From positions 930,001 through 994,000 of the forward strand of contig CP119310.1 of assembly GCA_029203185.1 (NCBI GenBank): a DNA stretch of 64,000 nucleotides, written 5' to 3'. The position numbers and the translations under genes are program-made. The notes below the pieces were generated by a model, which did not search any database, was not told where the DNA came from, and was given only the letters and a program-made list of their open reading frames with translations. Origin of the DNA: Candidatus Chryseobacterium colombiense. Lineage in GTDB: Bacteria > Bacteroidota > Bacteroidia > Flavobacteriales > Weeksellaceae. Below are positions 1 to 8,305 of the stretch, piece after piece. Position 1 is the stretch's first letter; every line of letters starts with the position of its first letter.

Positions 1-1
1 C

Positions 2-145
2 TGTGAATGCATTTTGGAAGAAGGAGAGGTTGAGCTGCTTGAAAACGAATATTTAACAGAAAAAGAAGAGGAGAAGGGGCATATTTTAGCTTGTATGTCT
101 ATTGCTAAAAGTAAAAAAATAAAACTTAACTTTGATCTTAGTTGA
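2..145 (+). CDS. 2Fe-2S ferredoxin-type domain, C-terminal end (partial)
   Basis: The window opens inside a gene. The visible 47 residues begin Cys-Glu-Cys, run through an acidic stretch (ILEEGEVELLENEYL) and contain a last cysteine in the context HILACMSI. Cys1 and Cys31 are separated by 29 residues, the spacing between the third and fourth cluster ligands of plant-type [2Fe-2S] ferredoxin domains. The layout fits the C-terminal ferredoxin domain of PaaE-like or flavodoxin-reductase-like electron-transfer proteins. The first ligands and any FAD/NAD domains lie outside the window, so the full protein cannot be named. The stop codon overlaps the next start by four bases (TTGA), suggesting translational coupling. 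Confidence 0.7.
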   Translation, partial: CECILEEGEVELLENEYLTEKEEEKGHILACMSIAKSKKIKLNFDLS

Positions 146-759
146 GAATTCTAAAAAACATATTTAGACTTATTTTATCATCAATAGAGCTGAGCGTTTT
201 ATTGATTATCTTGGCGAATGCCTGGGTTTTTGCGCTTACCAACGGAAGAACATATACCAAAATCTCCAAAATACCTCCAAGAGAAATTGCTCTTGTGCTG
301 GGAACTTCACCTAAAATGAGATCAGGAGTTTCCAATCCTTATTTTACAAAAAGAATGGACGCAGCTGCTTTGCTTTATCATCATGGTAAAATAAAGAAAA
401 TAATTGTAAGCGGGGAAAAAAGCAAAGGATACAATGAACCTGCGGCGATGAAAAATTATCTGGTATACGAAGAGGGAGTTCCTGAAGAAATTATTATCGA
501 AGATCCTAAGGGATTCAACACCTACAAAAGTATTTTACGTTGCAAGAACGTATATAAAGGTAAGCATGTGATCATCGTATCACAAGGCTTTCATAATCTC
601 CGCGCGTTGTTTTTTGCAAGGAATAATAATATGAATGCATTAGGATTTGATGCTCAGGATGTGAACAAGCCGGAAAGCTACTACAGAAACCAGTTCAGAG
701 AAGTCTTTGCCCGAACGGCCGCTGTAGTATATTATATTTTAGGAATTTCCCCAGATTAG
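142..759 (+). CDS. SanA/YdcF-family (DUF218) membrane-anchored protein
   Basis: 205 residues with one N-terminal membrane segment (about residues 8-30) and then a DUF218/ElyC-SanA-YdcF fold. Visible family motifs are VLGTSPK, VSGEKS, an NT pair after the acidic IIIEDPK stretch, and VSQGFHNLRA. SanA-type proteins are linked to envelope barrier function and vancomycin exclusion in enteric bacteria; the reaction is unknown. The start is a TTG overlapping the stop of the upstream ferredoxin-type gene, and no ATG lies nearby, so the pair is probably co-transcribed. The 3' end overlaps the end of the convergent tamL gene by a few bases. The family is confident; the cellular role here is inferred. 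Confidence 0.8.
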   Translation: MRILKNIFRLILSSIELSVLLIILANAWVFALTNGRTYTKISKIPPREIALVLGTSPKMRSGVSNPYFTKRMDAAALLYHHGKIKKIIVSGEKSKGYNEPAAMKNYLVYEEGVPEEIIIEDPKGFNTYKSILRCKNVYKGKHVIIVSQGFHNLRALFFARNNNMNALGFDAQDVNKPESYYRNQFREVFARTAAVVYYILGISPD

Positions 760-3332
760 AAAGGATAACCGAAACCTATATTAAAGGTAGGTTTCAAAGG
801 ATTGAATTCTTTAAATCGCCATTTTTCTCCCTGAGGTTTGTTCGGATCGTAGATTTTGTAGGCAAAGTCAAAACGCAGCTTGATATAAGCGATATTTAGT
901 CTTATTCCGACACCGCTTCCTACACCAACCTGACTTAAAAATTTATTGAATTTAAACTGATCATTAAATCCATTATCCCTTAAACTCCAGATGTTACCAA
1001 TATCGGTAAAAACAGCTCCTTCATACATATCATTAAAAGGAACCCGATATTCTATATTGGTAGTCAGCTTCAGGTTATCCATTACATATGTACGTACTTT
1101 TTCATCTACCTGAGAATTTGCAGGTCCTAAACCTCCGAAGACAGTCCAAGCTCTGATATCATTTGGTCCTCCATTAATATATGAACGAATCACCGGCATT
1201 GAAGAAGAGTTTCCATAAGGAATTCCTATTCCCATGAATTGTCTCAGAACTAAAGTTTGCTCTCCAAACTTAAAGTATTTTCTTATATCAAAATCAAATT
1301 TCACAAACTGTGAGTATGCAACTCCAAATATAGTACGTTGCGGATTGGATGCCACGATACCGCTTTCTTCTCTTCTTTGATTAAAAAGACTTGGAATATT
1401 ACCTGCAAATTCTACTTTACCATTAAAATAGAAAGGGTTTTCATAATCTTTTTTTCCAATTTCATTATAAATAAAATTGTAGATCATTGAAGAAATAATC
1501 ACATCCTGTGTCTGCCTGTCTTTATTAATTAAAGACTGATGGAAACTGCTCAGATTATTTGCCTGCTGTGTACTGAGGCTGTTTTTATAGTCATTATTAT
1601 TAATAATAATCCCCGATACATCATCTCCTGAAAGTAATCCATTATCATAATCTAGCTTTGTAGCGGGATCAAATAAAAAGTAATCCTTAAAAACTTCTTC
1701 TCTGATTATAGCATCATTCACAAAGTAATCATAGTAAGCACTTTTATTTTTTGTTAAACTCAGTTGCAGATTAAATAATGTTAGTTTATGGGTAATCCTG
1801 TCATTCACATTGGCCGCAAAATTAAGTCCGGTATTAAAGTTGATTCTACCCAGTCCTATATTATTTTGAATAGATGATCCTAAAAGAATGGAAGTAGTAG
1901 GAGTGTAACGTTTGGGAATCAGTTTATAATAATTAAAAGGAACTAATAATCTAGGGAAATTAAGCGCTACCTGTGCTGTTAACTCGTACGCCAGAATCCT
2001 TTTATCCAAATTTTTAGGGTTTTTAATTGACCCAAAAGTCCCTGCAACACTCGTCGATAGGTTTTCTGCACCTCCAAAAACATTTCGGGTCGTTAAATCT
2101 ACCGATGGTGCAACTCCAAAATTTAAGAGCGGTGAATAATTCACGTCTGTAGCCACTTTAATATCGTATTTATCAAGCGGTTTTAAAACATAAAGAACAT
2201 CAACTATACTATCATTTGGAGCAGTTCCGCCACCACGTCTTAAAGAATCCTTTGCCTTCAGAATACTGAAGTTATTCATTGACAGGATATTCCTTTTGGT
2301 TACATCAAGCTGCTTCTGATCATAAATAGACTTCGGACTTACAATAATGGATCTCCATAATGCAGGAGTTTTATACTGCTCGTTTATTTTATGAAACCTT
2401 ATTCTTCGTAAACTGTCTTTTTTTGTATTCTTGGGAAAATCACTCATTCTGTCTACGATTGCTACATCTACGTTTCCTATGGTAGCAATTTTATAAGGCG
2501 TGTTTACAGAATCTTTATGGATTTCTAAAGTCAAAGGCACATTTTTAGTGCTCTTCAAAGAGTCTGCTACAAAGCCGACTTCTTCTCCGAAAGCATTAAA
2601 TTTGTAATATCCTTGGCTTCTCATTAGTTCATTAATTCTATTTACCTCTTTTTCCAATATAGTCTGATCAAGGATTTGTCCGGATCTGATAAGACTTTTG
2701 TTTATATTGAGCTGATAATTTGCTTTTATTCCCGGATCCGGAATATTATAGTAATATTCTTTGATGAACGTCGGATCATTATGCTTAATATAATAGATGG
2801 TCTGGGCTTTTTTGGAAGTGGAATCTGTCACATTTTTAAAGTTCACTTTGGCATCCCAATATCCTCTGTAACCCATTCTGTTTTCAATAGATTCTGCTCC
2901 TTTTTCAGTTTTTGTAGGATCTAAAATTACAGGTGCAGATCCCCAGTTATGATATAGTCTATCCCAAAATAAGCTTTTCCCAAGACTGCTTTTCATATCA
3001 TATTTCAAGAAAAGAGAATCTCTGAGCTTTTGATTTCTCATTTCATTGGGATAACTCATATATTCATTAAAGAACTCGTCATATTTAGGATCAGCAGCAT
3101 TATAAAGCCATAAACTTAAGGGCATAAAAAGAAACTGTTTTTTATTCGGCTTTTGCTGCACATATCCTTTTAATTCACTGTCAAAAGGCTGTTTTCCATC
3201 TTCAAACTCCAATGAATTCTTAGTAAGCAAATATTCTCCGTCCGGAACTTTTTTGGTGGTACTACAAGCATAAAGCAACCCCACAAATGTTGCAAATGAT
3301 ATAATTTTATAATATTTTTGAGGAGAATTCAT
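756..3332 (-). CDS. tamL: TamL: lipidated BamA/TamA-family outer membrane protein
   Basis: About 858 residues from the preferred start. The N-terminus is a signal peptide ending in a lipobox (LLYAC, lipidated Cys about 23). Then comes a POTRA-like region (LNINKSLIRSGQ...MRSQGYYKF) and a long C-terminal beta-barrel with the conserved INGGPNDIRAW segment and a terminal aromatic residue (GFGYPF). In Bacteroidota the lipidated TamA homologue is called TamL and works with TamB in outer membrane assembly; no tamB is visible here. A start six codons upstream (3350) is possible, but the chosen ATG gives a normal signal peptide. The gene is head-to-head with the methyltransferase gene, with only three bases between the start codons. 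Confidence 0.85.
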   Translation of the reverse strand: MNSPQKYYKIISFATFVGLLYACSTTKKVPDGEYLLTKNSLEFEDGKQPFDSELKGYVQQKPNKKQFLFMPLSLWLYNAADPKYDEFFNEYMSYPNEMRNQKLRDSLFLKYDMKSSLGKSLFWDRLYHNWGSAPVILDPTKTEKGAESIENRMGYRGYWDAKVNFKNVTDSTSKKAQTIYYIKHNDPTFIKEYYYNIPDPGIKANYQLNINKSLIRSGQILDQTILEKEVNRINELMRSQGYYKFNAFGEEVGFVADSLKSTKNVPLTLEIHKDSVNTPYKIATIGNVDVAIVDRMSDFPKNTKKDSLRRIRFHKINEQYKTPALWRSIIVSPKSIYDQKQLDVTKRNILSMNNFSILKAKDSLRRGGGTAPNDSIVDVLYVLKPLDKYDIKVATDVNYSPLLNFGVAPSVDLTTRNVFGGAENLSTSVAGTFGSIKNPKNLDKRILAYELTAQVALNFPRLLVPFNYYKLIPKRYTPTTSILLGSSIQNNIGLGRINFNTGLNFAANVNDRITHKLTLFNLQLSLTKNKSAYYDYFVNDAIIREEVFKDYFLFDPATKLDYDNGLLSGDDVSGIIINNNDYKNSLSTQQANNLSSFHQSLINKDRQTQDVIISSMIYNFIYNEIGKKDYENPFYFNGKVEFAGNIPSLFNQRREESGIVASNPQRTIFGVAYSQFVKFDFDIRKYFKFGEQTLVLRQFMGIGIPYGNSSSMPVIRSYINGGPNDIRAWTVFGGLGPANSQVDEKVRTYVMDNLKLTTNIEYRVPFNDMYEGAVFTDIGNIWSLRDNGFNDQFKFNKFLSQVGVGSGVGIRLNIAYIKLRFDFAYKIYDPNKPQGEKWRFKEFNPLKPTFNIGFGYPF

Positions 3333-3335
3333 AAA

Positions 3336-4064
3336 ATGCTTACAGCTCATACAATAAAAATTTTACAGTCTTTAGATAAAAAGAAGTTCAGACAAAAATA
3401 CAATTTGTTTTTGGTTGAAGGTAATAAAACCATTCGAGAACTCTTCAATTCTAACTTTAAAATTAAAGAAATATTCTCTACCGATCCACAAAAACTGGAC
3501 CACAGTAATGTACCTGTTACTCATGTCTCTGAAAATGAATTAAAAAAGATCAGCTTTCTTATGAATCCTAAAGATTCTGTTGCCGTTTGCTGGTTAAATG
3601 AAGAGCCAACTGAAATTGAAGACAAAAAAATTCAGCTTGTTTTGGATGGTATCCAGGATCCTGGGAATTTAGGAACTATTATCCGTTTGGCAGACTGGTT
3701 TGGAATAGAACAGATCGTCTGCAGTGAAGATACGGTAGATTTTTATAATCCTAAAGTAATTCAGGCAACCATGGGATCATTTACAAGAGTGAATGTTCTT
3801 TATACTCGTCTAACAGAATATCTTTCCAATACGAAAAATATCAACGTAGGAACGGATATGATAGGAGAGAACCTTTATACATTTGAAAGGCCTGAAAATT
3901 TAAATTTAATTTTAGGTAATGAAGGAAACGGAATGCGCTCTGAAACTGAAAAATTACTTCAGAAAAACATTACCATCCCTAGATTCGGAAAATCTCAATC
4001 TACAGAAAGCCTGAATGTTTCTATGGCAGCAGGAATTATTTTAGGTCAATTGTTTTCTAAATAA
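3336..4064 (+). CDS. TrmH/SpoU-family RNA methyltransferase
   Basis: 242 residues. An N-terminal substrate-binding segment (KKFRQKYNLFLVEGNK) is followed by a SPOUT methyltransferase domain with the three classic motifs: LDGIQDPGNLGTIIR, LILGNEGNGM and TESLNVSMAAGI. The family methylates the 2'-O-ribose of rRNA or tRNA using AdoMet. The exact target (RlmB-like 23S rRNA or another RNA) cannot be read from sequence. The ATG at 3336 is chosen because an AGGAG lies about ten bases upstream and family proteins begin here; an in-frame TTG at 3318 is less likely. The gene ends before a decayed dispersed repeat and a bidirectional terminator. Confidence 0.88.
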   Translation: MLTAHTIKILQSLDKKKFRQKYNLFLVEGNKTIRELFNSNFKIKEIFSTDPQKLDHSNVPVTHVSENELKKISFLMNPKDSVAVCWLNEEPTEIEDKKIQLVLDGIQDPGNLGTIIRLADWFGIEQIVCSEDTVDFYNPKVIQATMGSFTRVNVLYTRLTEYLSNTKNINVGTDMIGENLYTFERPENLNLILGNEGNGMRSETEKLLQKNITIPRFGKSQSTESLNVSMAAGIILGQLFSK

Positions 4065-4068
4065 ATTT

Positions 4069-4164
4069 AGATGCTTCGCCTTCGCTCACCATGACACTGT
4101 AAAAAATCACAGCCACAAAACAGAAAGTATTAGAAATGTTATACTGACGGAAATCTAAGCATCT
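4069..4164. repeat. Dispersed palindromic repeat, decayed copy
   Basis: The left arm (4069-4096) reads AGATGCTTCGCC, then TTCGCTCACCATGACA. It closely matches one arm of the cleaner copy at 26258-26340. The right arm (4137-4164) is a diverged inverted version ending AAGCATCT. It lies between two convergent genes and encodes nothing. The relationship is seen directly; the biological role is unknown. Confidence 0.7.
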
Positions 4165-4187
4165 CCAATATTAAAATAAAGCAATAA

Positions 4188-4212
4188 AAAAACCGCTTTT
4201 TGAGCGGTTTTT
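4188..4212. terminator. Bidirectional rho-independent terminator
   Basis: AAAAACCGCT pairs perfectly with AGCGGTTTTT around a five-base loop, giving an A-run on one side and a T-run on the other. It sits between the converging methyltransferase gene and the minus-strand gene ending at 4216, so it can serve both. Confidence 0.85.
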
Positions 4213-4215
4213 AAT

Positions 4216-4713
4216 TTATATAAGTTGTTCCAGGCTTGAAACACTTTTATTTTTTTGATATTCTTCCAGTTTTTTTCTTACCATTTTTAATGCAATAGGA
4301 GCAATATAAATTAATGCAGCACCGATCAGTTTTTTCTTCCAATTAGAACTCCCCATATTCTTTTTTGCATAGTTTCCTACAAGAGCGGTTACTCCCAGTT
4401 TTACCACACTATCCAAAGCGTTTCCTTTAAATGCAGAAGTCGCAATTCCTAACGCTGTATTTTTATTCATAAATACATCTTTCACTTCAGTGGCAAGCTG
4501 TTTGGCAATTACATCTTTTCTTAAAACAATCTTTTCATCTCCATCTTCATCTACTTTCTCCTGCAGATATTGGTCTGTAAGTCCGTTGGTAAATGCGCTT
4601 AAACTTTCTTTTGTATTTTTAAAAGTTAATAGTCCTTCCAAATCATTAATTTCATTTTTTAATAATTTTTTCTTGATTCTTAACTCCTGTATGCTCTCAT
4701 ATTTTGCACTCAT
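4216..4713 (-). CDS. Conserved hypothetical protein, coiled-coil start and hydrophobic middle
   Basis: 165 residues, not recognised as a named family. The N-terminus looks like a charged coiled coil (RIKKKLLKNEINDLEGLL). A mixed region follows, and then a hydrophobic helix (KKLIGAALIYIAPIALKMV) before a basic C-terminus. It lies four bases downstream of the holin-like gene, so the two are probably translated together. The neighbourhood (YtxH protein, holin-like protein, this protein) suggests a small membrane or envelope-stress module. No catalytic motif is visible. The gene call is sound; the function is unknown. Confidence 0.7.
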   Translation of the reverse strand: MSAKYESIQELRIKKKLLKNEINDLEGLLTFKNTKESLSAFTNGLTDQYLQEKVDEDGDEKIVLRKDVIAKQLATEVKDVFMNKNTALGIATSAFKGNALDSVVKLGVTALVGNYAKKNMGSSNWKKKLIGAALIYIAPIALKMVRKKLEEYQKNKSVSSLEQLI

Positions 4714-4716
4714 GGT

Positions 4717-5025
4717 CTAATGATTTAAAAATTTTATTACCTTATCTGCTACAGAATATACTATTTTTTGTTTGAAAGCTACAATGAAAATCATAATAAC
4801 GAAATAAAATGCAGCAACAATTAAAAAACCGTAAGAAGTATTATCCAGTGCCTTTCCTATAAGAAATGCAATTCCAAAATTAAAAAGAATAATGAAAAAT
4901 GCAAAAGCAACCAGCATGATAACAAGATAAGTAATAATACCCGCAGAAAGCGAAGACTTTTCCGTGGCTTCCAGTTTCAGCAGATCTATCCTCTTCGACG
5001 CATATTCTTTAATAGTTTCTATCAT
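4717..5025 (-). CDS. Holin-X-like (phage_holin_3_6 / DUF1469-type) small membrane protein
   Basis: 102 residues: an N-terminal amphipathic helix (KEYASKRIDLLKLEATEK), then two strong membrane segments (about 28-55 and 63-87) and a short basic tail. This is the pattern of the chromosomal holin-X/DUF1469 family, common in Bacteroidota and usually not part of a phage. No other phage gene is nearby, so the name should not be read as evidence of lysis. It lies just downstream of a hairpin terminator after the YtxH gene and four bases upstream of the next gene. Confidence 0.75.
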   Translation of the reverse strand: MIETIKEYASKRIDLLKLEATEKSSLSAGIITYLVIMLVAFAFFIILFNFGIAFLIGKALDNTSYGFLIVAAFYFVIMIFIVAFKQKIVYSVADKVIKFLNH

Positions 5026-5049
5026 TGTTTTTGTTTAAAGTTACAAAAA

Positions 5050-5076
5050 AAGGAACTTTAGTTCACAAAGTTCCTT
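5050..5076 (-). terminator. Hairpin terminator after the YtxH gene
   Basis: AAGGAACTTT (5050-5059) pairs perfectly with AAAGTTCCTT (5067-5076) around a seven-base loop. On the minus strand it is followed by a run of T. It ends the YtxH transcript or attenuates read-through into the holin-like gene, whose start is only 25 bases further on. Confidence 0.75.
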
Positions 5077-5104
5077 CTTATAATTTACTCAAAAAATAAA
5101 TTAT

Positions 5105-5455
5105 TTATGATTTCAGATCATTCAATTCTGCTTCTACATCTTTTACAACATCTGTAGTTTTAGCAACAATTTGATCTTTGTATTTATCATAGCCATCCTT
5201 TACTGTATGAGCCACGCTGCTTGCCGTTTCTTTAAAGGTAGACGAGATACTGCCATACTGATCTTTTACCTTTTCAGAAACTTCTCCGTACTTATTTTTA
5301 GCCTGATCTTTAAGATCATTCGCTTTATTTTTAATTTTCTTTCTTGTTTCTTTTCCTTCTTCCGGAGCATAAAGCATTCCTAAAATAACCCCTGCAGCAG
5401 CTCCTGCAAGAAGTCCTGCTAAAATTCCAGCTGTATTGTTTCCTTTTCTAGACAT
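5105..5455 (-). CDS. YtxH domain-containing protein
   Basis: 116 residues. The N-terminus has a glycine/alanine-rich membrane helix (TAGILAGLLAGAAAGVILGM) directly followed by LYAPEEGKETRKKIK, the signature of YtxH-domain proteins. The rest is a long charged, probably coiled-coil region with repeating KDQ/KY segments (about residues 45-116). YtxH proteins are general-stress-associated and of unknown mechanism. It is the first gene of a small minus-strand set of envelope proteins and has its own terminator. Confidence 0.85.
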   Translation of the reverse strand: MSRKGNNTAGILAGLLAGAAAGVILGMLYAPEEGKETRKKIKNKANDLKDQAKNKYGEVSEKVKDQYGSISSTFKETASSVAHTVKDGYDKYKDQIVAKTTDVVKDVEAELNDLKS

Positions 5456-5546
5456 TTCTTGTTTTTTTAATAGTTAATAAAATTAGTTTTCGATAAAAAT
5501 AATTACAATTAATATACCAAAAGCGGAAAAAGGCTATTAAAAATTG

Positions 5547-6221
5547 TTAAATCTTCTGAATATAGGCTAATATACTCTCTATAGTCTGTTCCTTGGTCAA
5601 AAGGCTGTTATCTATGACAATAGCATCATCGGCCTGCCTTAATGGCGCAATTTCCCTTTCACTGTCTATTCTGTCACGTTCGATCAGATTTTCTTTTACC
5701 TGCTGTTCCTCGGCCGGTATTCCTAATCCTATCAGTTCCTGATATCTTCTTTTAGTTCTCTCCTCTATACTTGCCGTAAGAAAAAATTTGTAATCTGCAT
5801 CGGGAAGAACCACCGTTCCTATATCTCTTCCATCCATGATAATTCCGCCTTTTTCAGCCAGAGAACGTTGCGATTGCAATAAAAAATCTCTCACTTCTTT
5901 CTGTTTGGCAACCATGCTTACATTATCTGAAACTTCATTGGTTCTAATAGGCTTAGAAATATCAATATGATTAAGAAAAAGAACAAGTTCTGTTCCCACA
6001 TTTTTAAATTCCAGTTCAATCTGGTCAAATGAAGAAAATAATTCATCCAAATTGATCGTTCCATCTTCATTAAGGCAATTCTGAAGAGCAAACCAGGTTA
6101 CTCCTCTGTAAAGGGCGCCTGTATCTAAGTGAATCAATCCAAGCCTTTCAGCAATAACTTTAGATATTGAACTTTTTCCGGTAGATGAGTACCCATCAAT
6201 TGCAATTACAGGTTTTTTCAT
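5547..6221 (-). CDS. cmk: Cytidylate kinase
   Basis: 224 residues, the normal length. It phosphorylates CMP/dCMP with ATP in the cytoplasm. The P-loop GYSSTGKSS sits at residues 9-17, followed by HLDTGALYRGVTW (nucleotide-monophosphate site) and MDGRDIGTVVLPDA, all diagnostic of Cmk. The C-terminal lid region contains RDRIDSEREIAPL. It lies downstream of porQ on the same strand, separated by a strong hairpin terminator, so it may be transcribed separately. Confidence 0.95.
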   Translation of the reverse strand: MKKPVIAIDGYSSTGKSSISKVIAERLGLIHLDTGALYRGVTWFALQNCLNEDGTINLDELFSSFDQIELEFKNVGTELVLFLNHIDISKPIRTNEVSDNVSMVAKQKEVRDFLLQSQRSLAEKGGIIMDGRDIGTVVLPDADYKFFLTASIEERTKRRYQELIGLGIPAEEQQVKENLIERDRIDSEREIAPLRQADDAIVIDNSLLTKEQTIESILAYIQKI

Positions 6222-6255
6222 ACTGCAAATTTCAAGAAATTTTCTTAAAAAGCAA

Positions 6256-6284
6256 GAAACCCTGAGAGATTTTCTCAGGGTTTC
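6256..6284. terminator. Rho-independent terminator downstream of porQ
   Basis: A perfect 12-bp stem (GAAACCCTGAGA with TCTCAGGGTTTC) with a five-base loop is followed on the minus strand by a T-rich tract. It separates porQ from cmk. Confidence 0.85.
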
Positions 6285-6316
6285 ATCGTATTTATATTTA
6301 AAATTTCGAATGCTGA

Positions 6317-7309
6317 TTAATATCCGGCATGGCTTGTAAGGTCTACAGAGATTCCTATCTGATTGACATTAGAAGAGTTGTGATATCTTACATGAGCGTA
6401 ATCTATTCTGAATCTTGAAAGCTTAATTCCGAAACCACCCGAAAGACCTGAAAAGTTTCTTTGATCGGCAACAGCCAATTCGTTTCCTCTTTTCACATTA
6501 TACCCTAATCTTATATTGAAGCTTTTTTCCGGGAAGAGTTCAGCTCCGATAGAAAAGTGATCGGCAATTTTTCTTCCGATATTCACTTCCTGTCCGTCTA
6601 TATTATACTGAGAAGAGATATCAAACTGCTGGATGTCATGAGCAGTAATGGTAACCGCCAAAGGAATCGTCTTCAAAATCCTTGTGTATCCTAAATCTAT
6701 TCTGAAGGGAAGATTTTCTCTTGTCCCATTAAATGATTTGAACTGATAGCCGAAATTTCTTGCCACCGCAGAGACAGTTTCTTTGCTTTTTTTGTTATGA
6801 TATGTAATTCCTGCAGTTCCTGAAATAGCAGAAGACGTATAATTATCAATTTTTGAAGTGATAAAGTTTAGCCCACCTCCAATCGTCCAGTCTTCTTCAA
6901 ACTGATAAGCATATCCTGCTCCGATTGCAACATCCGAAGCTGAAAACTGACCGTTTTCAAAACCGCTTTCGTCTGTTCTTGGAATATTTCCATAACTCAT
7001 ATAACGGGCATTGATCGTAGCCATGTGACCATTTTCAAAATCTTTAGCGTAGGCAATGGTCCCATATTTTGAATCGGCTAGATAAGCTGCTCCGTTCACG
7101 GAAAGTTGCTGGTCTGAATCTTTATTTAATAATGCCGGATTTGCGATTGCAAAGGAAACATCATAATCTCTTATCGTAATTGCATCTCCTCCTAAAGCTG
7201 CTTGTCTAGCAGATACAGGAATATTTAAGAATGGATAAACATTTGTTCCTGTTTGTGCAAAAGAAACAATTCCTGACAGAAATAATGAAAAAATGATAAT
7301 TTTCTTCAA
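6317..7309 (-). CDS. porQ: Type IX secretion system protein PorQ
   Basis: 330 residues with a cleavable signal peptide (IIIFSLFLSGIVSFAQ). The mature part begins TGTNVYPFLNIPVSARQAALGG, the characteristic PorQ opening in which a porV-like beta-barrel family motif recurs. Alternating hydrophobic strands continue to the C-terminus, as expected for an outer-membrane barrel. PorQ is associated with the type IX secretion machinery, which exports proteins with C-terminal sorting domains; two such cargo genes lie in this window. It is divergent from pyrH, with separate promoters in the shared intergenic region. Confidence 0.9.
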   Translation of the reverse strand: MKKIIIFSLFLSGIVSFAQTGTNVYPFLNIPVSARQAALGGDAITIRDYDVSFAIANPALLNKDSDQQLSVNGAAYLADSKYGTIAYAKDFENGHMATINARYMSYGNIPRTDESGFENGQFSASDVAIGAGYAYQFEEDWTIGGGLNFITSKIDNYTSSAISGTAGITYHNKKSKETVSAVARNFGYQFKSFNGTRENLPFRIDLGYTRILKTIPLAVTITAHDIQQFDISSQYNIDGQEVNIGRKIADHFSIGAELFPEKSFNIRLGYNVKRGNELAVADQRNFSGLSGGFGIKLSRFRIDYAHVRYHNSSNVNQIGISVDLTSHAGY

Positions 7310-7327
7310 TTCAATTTATAATTAATG

Positions 7328-7356
7328 CAAAAATAATTCTTTTTCGTACGTATCAA
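7328..7356 (-). promoter_or_regulatory. Promoter of porQ
   Basis: On the minus strand, TTG (7354-7356) is followed after 18 bases by TATTTTTG (7328-7335). This exactly matches the Bacteroidota -33/-7 consensus. Confidence 0.65.
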
Positions 7357-7395
7357 AATATTTAGAACATTATTTACGCCTAAATATTTTTCTTT

Positions 7396-7422
7396 TTGCA
7401 ATATTTTTAATGATTATATTTG
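7396..7422 (+). promoter_or_regulatory. Promoter of pyrH-frr
   Basis: TTG (7396-7398) is followed after 16 bases by TATATTTG (7415-7422). The -7 element is an exact consensus match; the spacer is about one base short. Confidence 0.6.
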
Positions 7423-7475
7423 CAGCATCAAATTTAAAAGAATTTGATTGTAAAATAAACTCTTAAAAATAAAAG

Positions 7476-8183
7476 ATGAAATATAAAAGAATCCTTCTAA
7501 AACTTAGTGGTGAAGCCTTAATGGGAAACAGACAATATGGTATTGACAACGAAAGGCTACAGGAATATGCTTCGGAGATTAAAAAAGTGGTAGATAAAGG
7601 GTGTGAAATTGCTATTGTAATTGGAGGAGGAAATATTTTCCGCGGAGTAGCCGGAGCTGCGAAAGGGATGGACAGAGTACAGGGAGATTATATGGGAATG
7701 CTTGCCACAGTGATCAACGGAATGGCTCTACAAGGTGCATTGGAAGACGCGGGAATAAAAACAAGACTTCAGTCTGCTATTGAAATGGATAAAGTAGCTG
7801 AACCTTTCATCAAAAGAAGAGCTGTAAGACATCTTGAAAAAGGTAGAGTAGTCATTTTTGGAGCGGGAACAGGTAACCCGTATTTCACAACAGATACCGC
7901 AGCCACATTAAGAGCGATCGAAATTGGGGCAGATGTAATTTTAAAAGGAACAAGGGTAGACGGAATCTACGACAGCGATCCTGAAAAAAATGAAAACGCC
8001 GTAAAATATAATTCATTATCTTTCGACGAAGTTTATGCTAAGAATCTTAAAGTAATGGATATGACAGCATTTACTTTAAGCCACGAAAATAAATTGCCAA
8101 TTATTGTATTCGATATGAATAAAGATGGTAATTTGGAAAGAATTGTTGACGGAGAAAATGTGGGTACTTTAGTTGATCTCTAA
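7476..8183 (+). CDS. pyrH: UMP kinase
   Basis: 235 residues, the normal bacterial length. It converts UMP to UDP and belongs to the amino-acid kinase fold. Visible motifs: KRILLKLSGEALMG at the N-terminus, IVIGGGNIFRG, and the nucleotide-binding GAGTGNPYFTTDTAA. It is followed by frr, the classic bacterial pyrH-frr pair. The 122-base gap to the frr start holds an imperfect hairpin. Confidence 0.96.
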   Translation: MKYKRILLKLSGEALMGNRQYGIDNERLQEYASEIKKVVDKGCEIAIVIGGGNIFRGVAGAAKGMDRVQGDYMGMLATVINGMALQGALEDAGIKTRLQSAIEMDKVAEPFIKRRAVRHLEKGRVVIFGAGTGNPYFTTDTAATLRAIEIGADVILKGTRVDGIYDSDPEKNENAVKYNSLSFDEVYAKNLKVMDMTAFTLSHENKLPIIVFDMNKDGNLERIVDGENVGTLVDL

Positions 8184-8226
8184 AATAAAGAGCCAGGTAA
8201 AAGTAAAAAGAGCTAAGTAGAACGGA

Positions 8227-8262
8227 GGTTATAAAGTTTGTAAGTAAATTAAACTTTTAACC
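8227..8262. repeat. Imperfect intergenic hairpin between pyrH and frr
   Basis: GGTTATAAAGTTT (8227-8239) pairs with AAACTTTTAACC (8251-8262) with one bulged base. It has no T-run and lies inside the pyrH-frr unit, so it is more likely an RNA stability or processing element than a terminator. Similar intra-operon hairpins occur at 24444-24496 and 31838-31889. Confidence 0.5.
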
Positions 8263-8305
8263 TGAATCTCATTAAATGTGTAATTTATCAAATTTTTATT
8301 ATATA

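Noticed and set aside
4717..5025. Reading the holin-like gene as evidence of a prophage
   Set aside because: No integrase, structural or lysis genes surround it; the family is chromosomal in many Bacteroidota.
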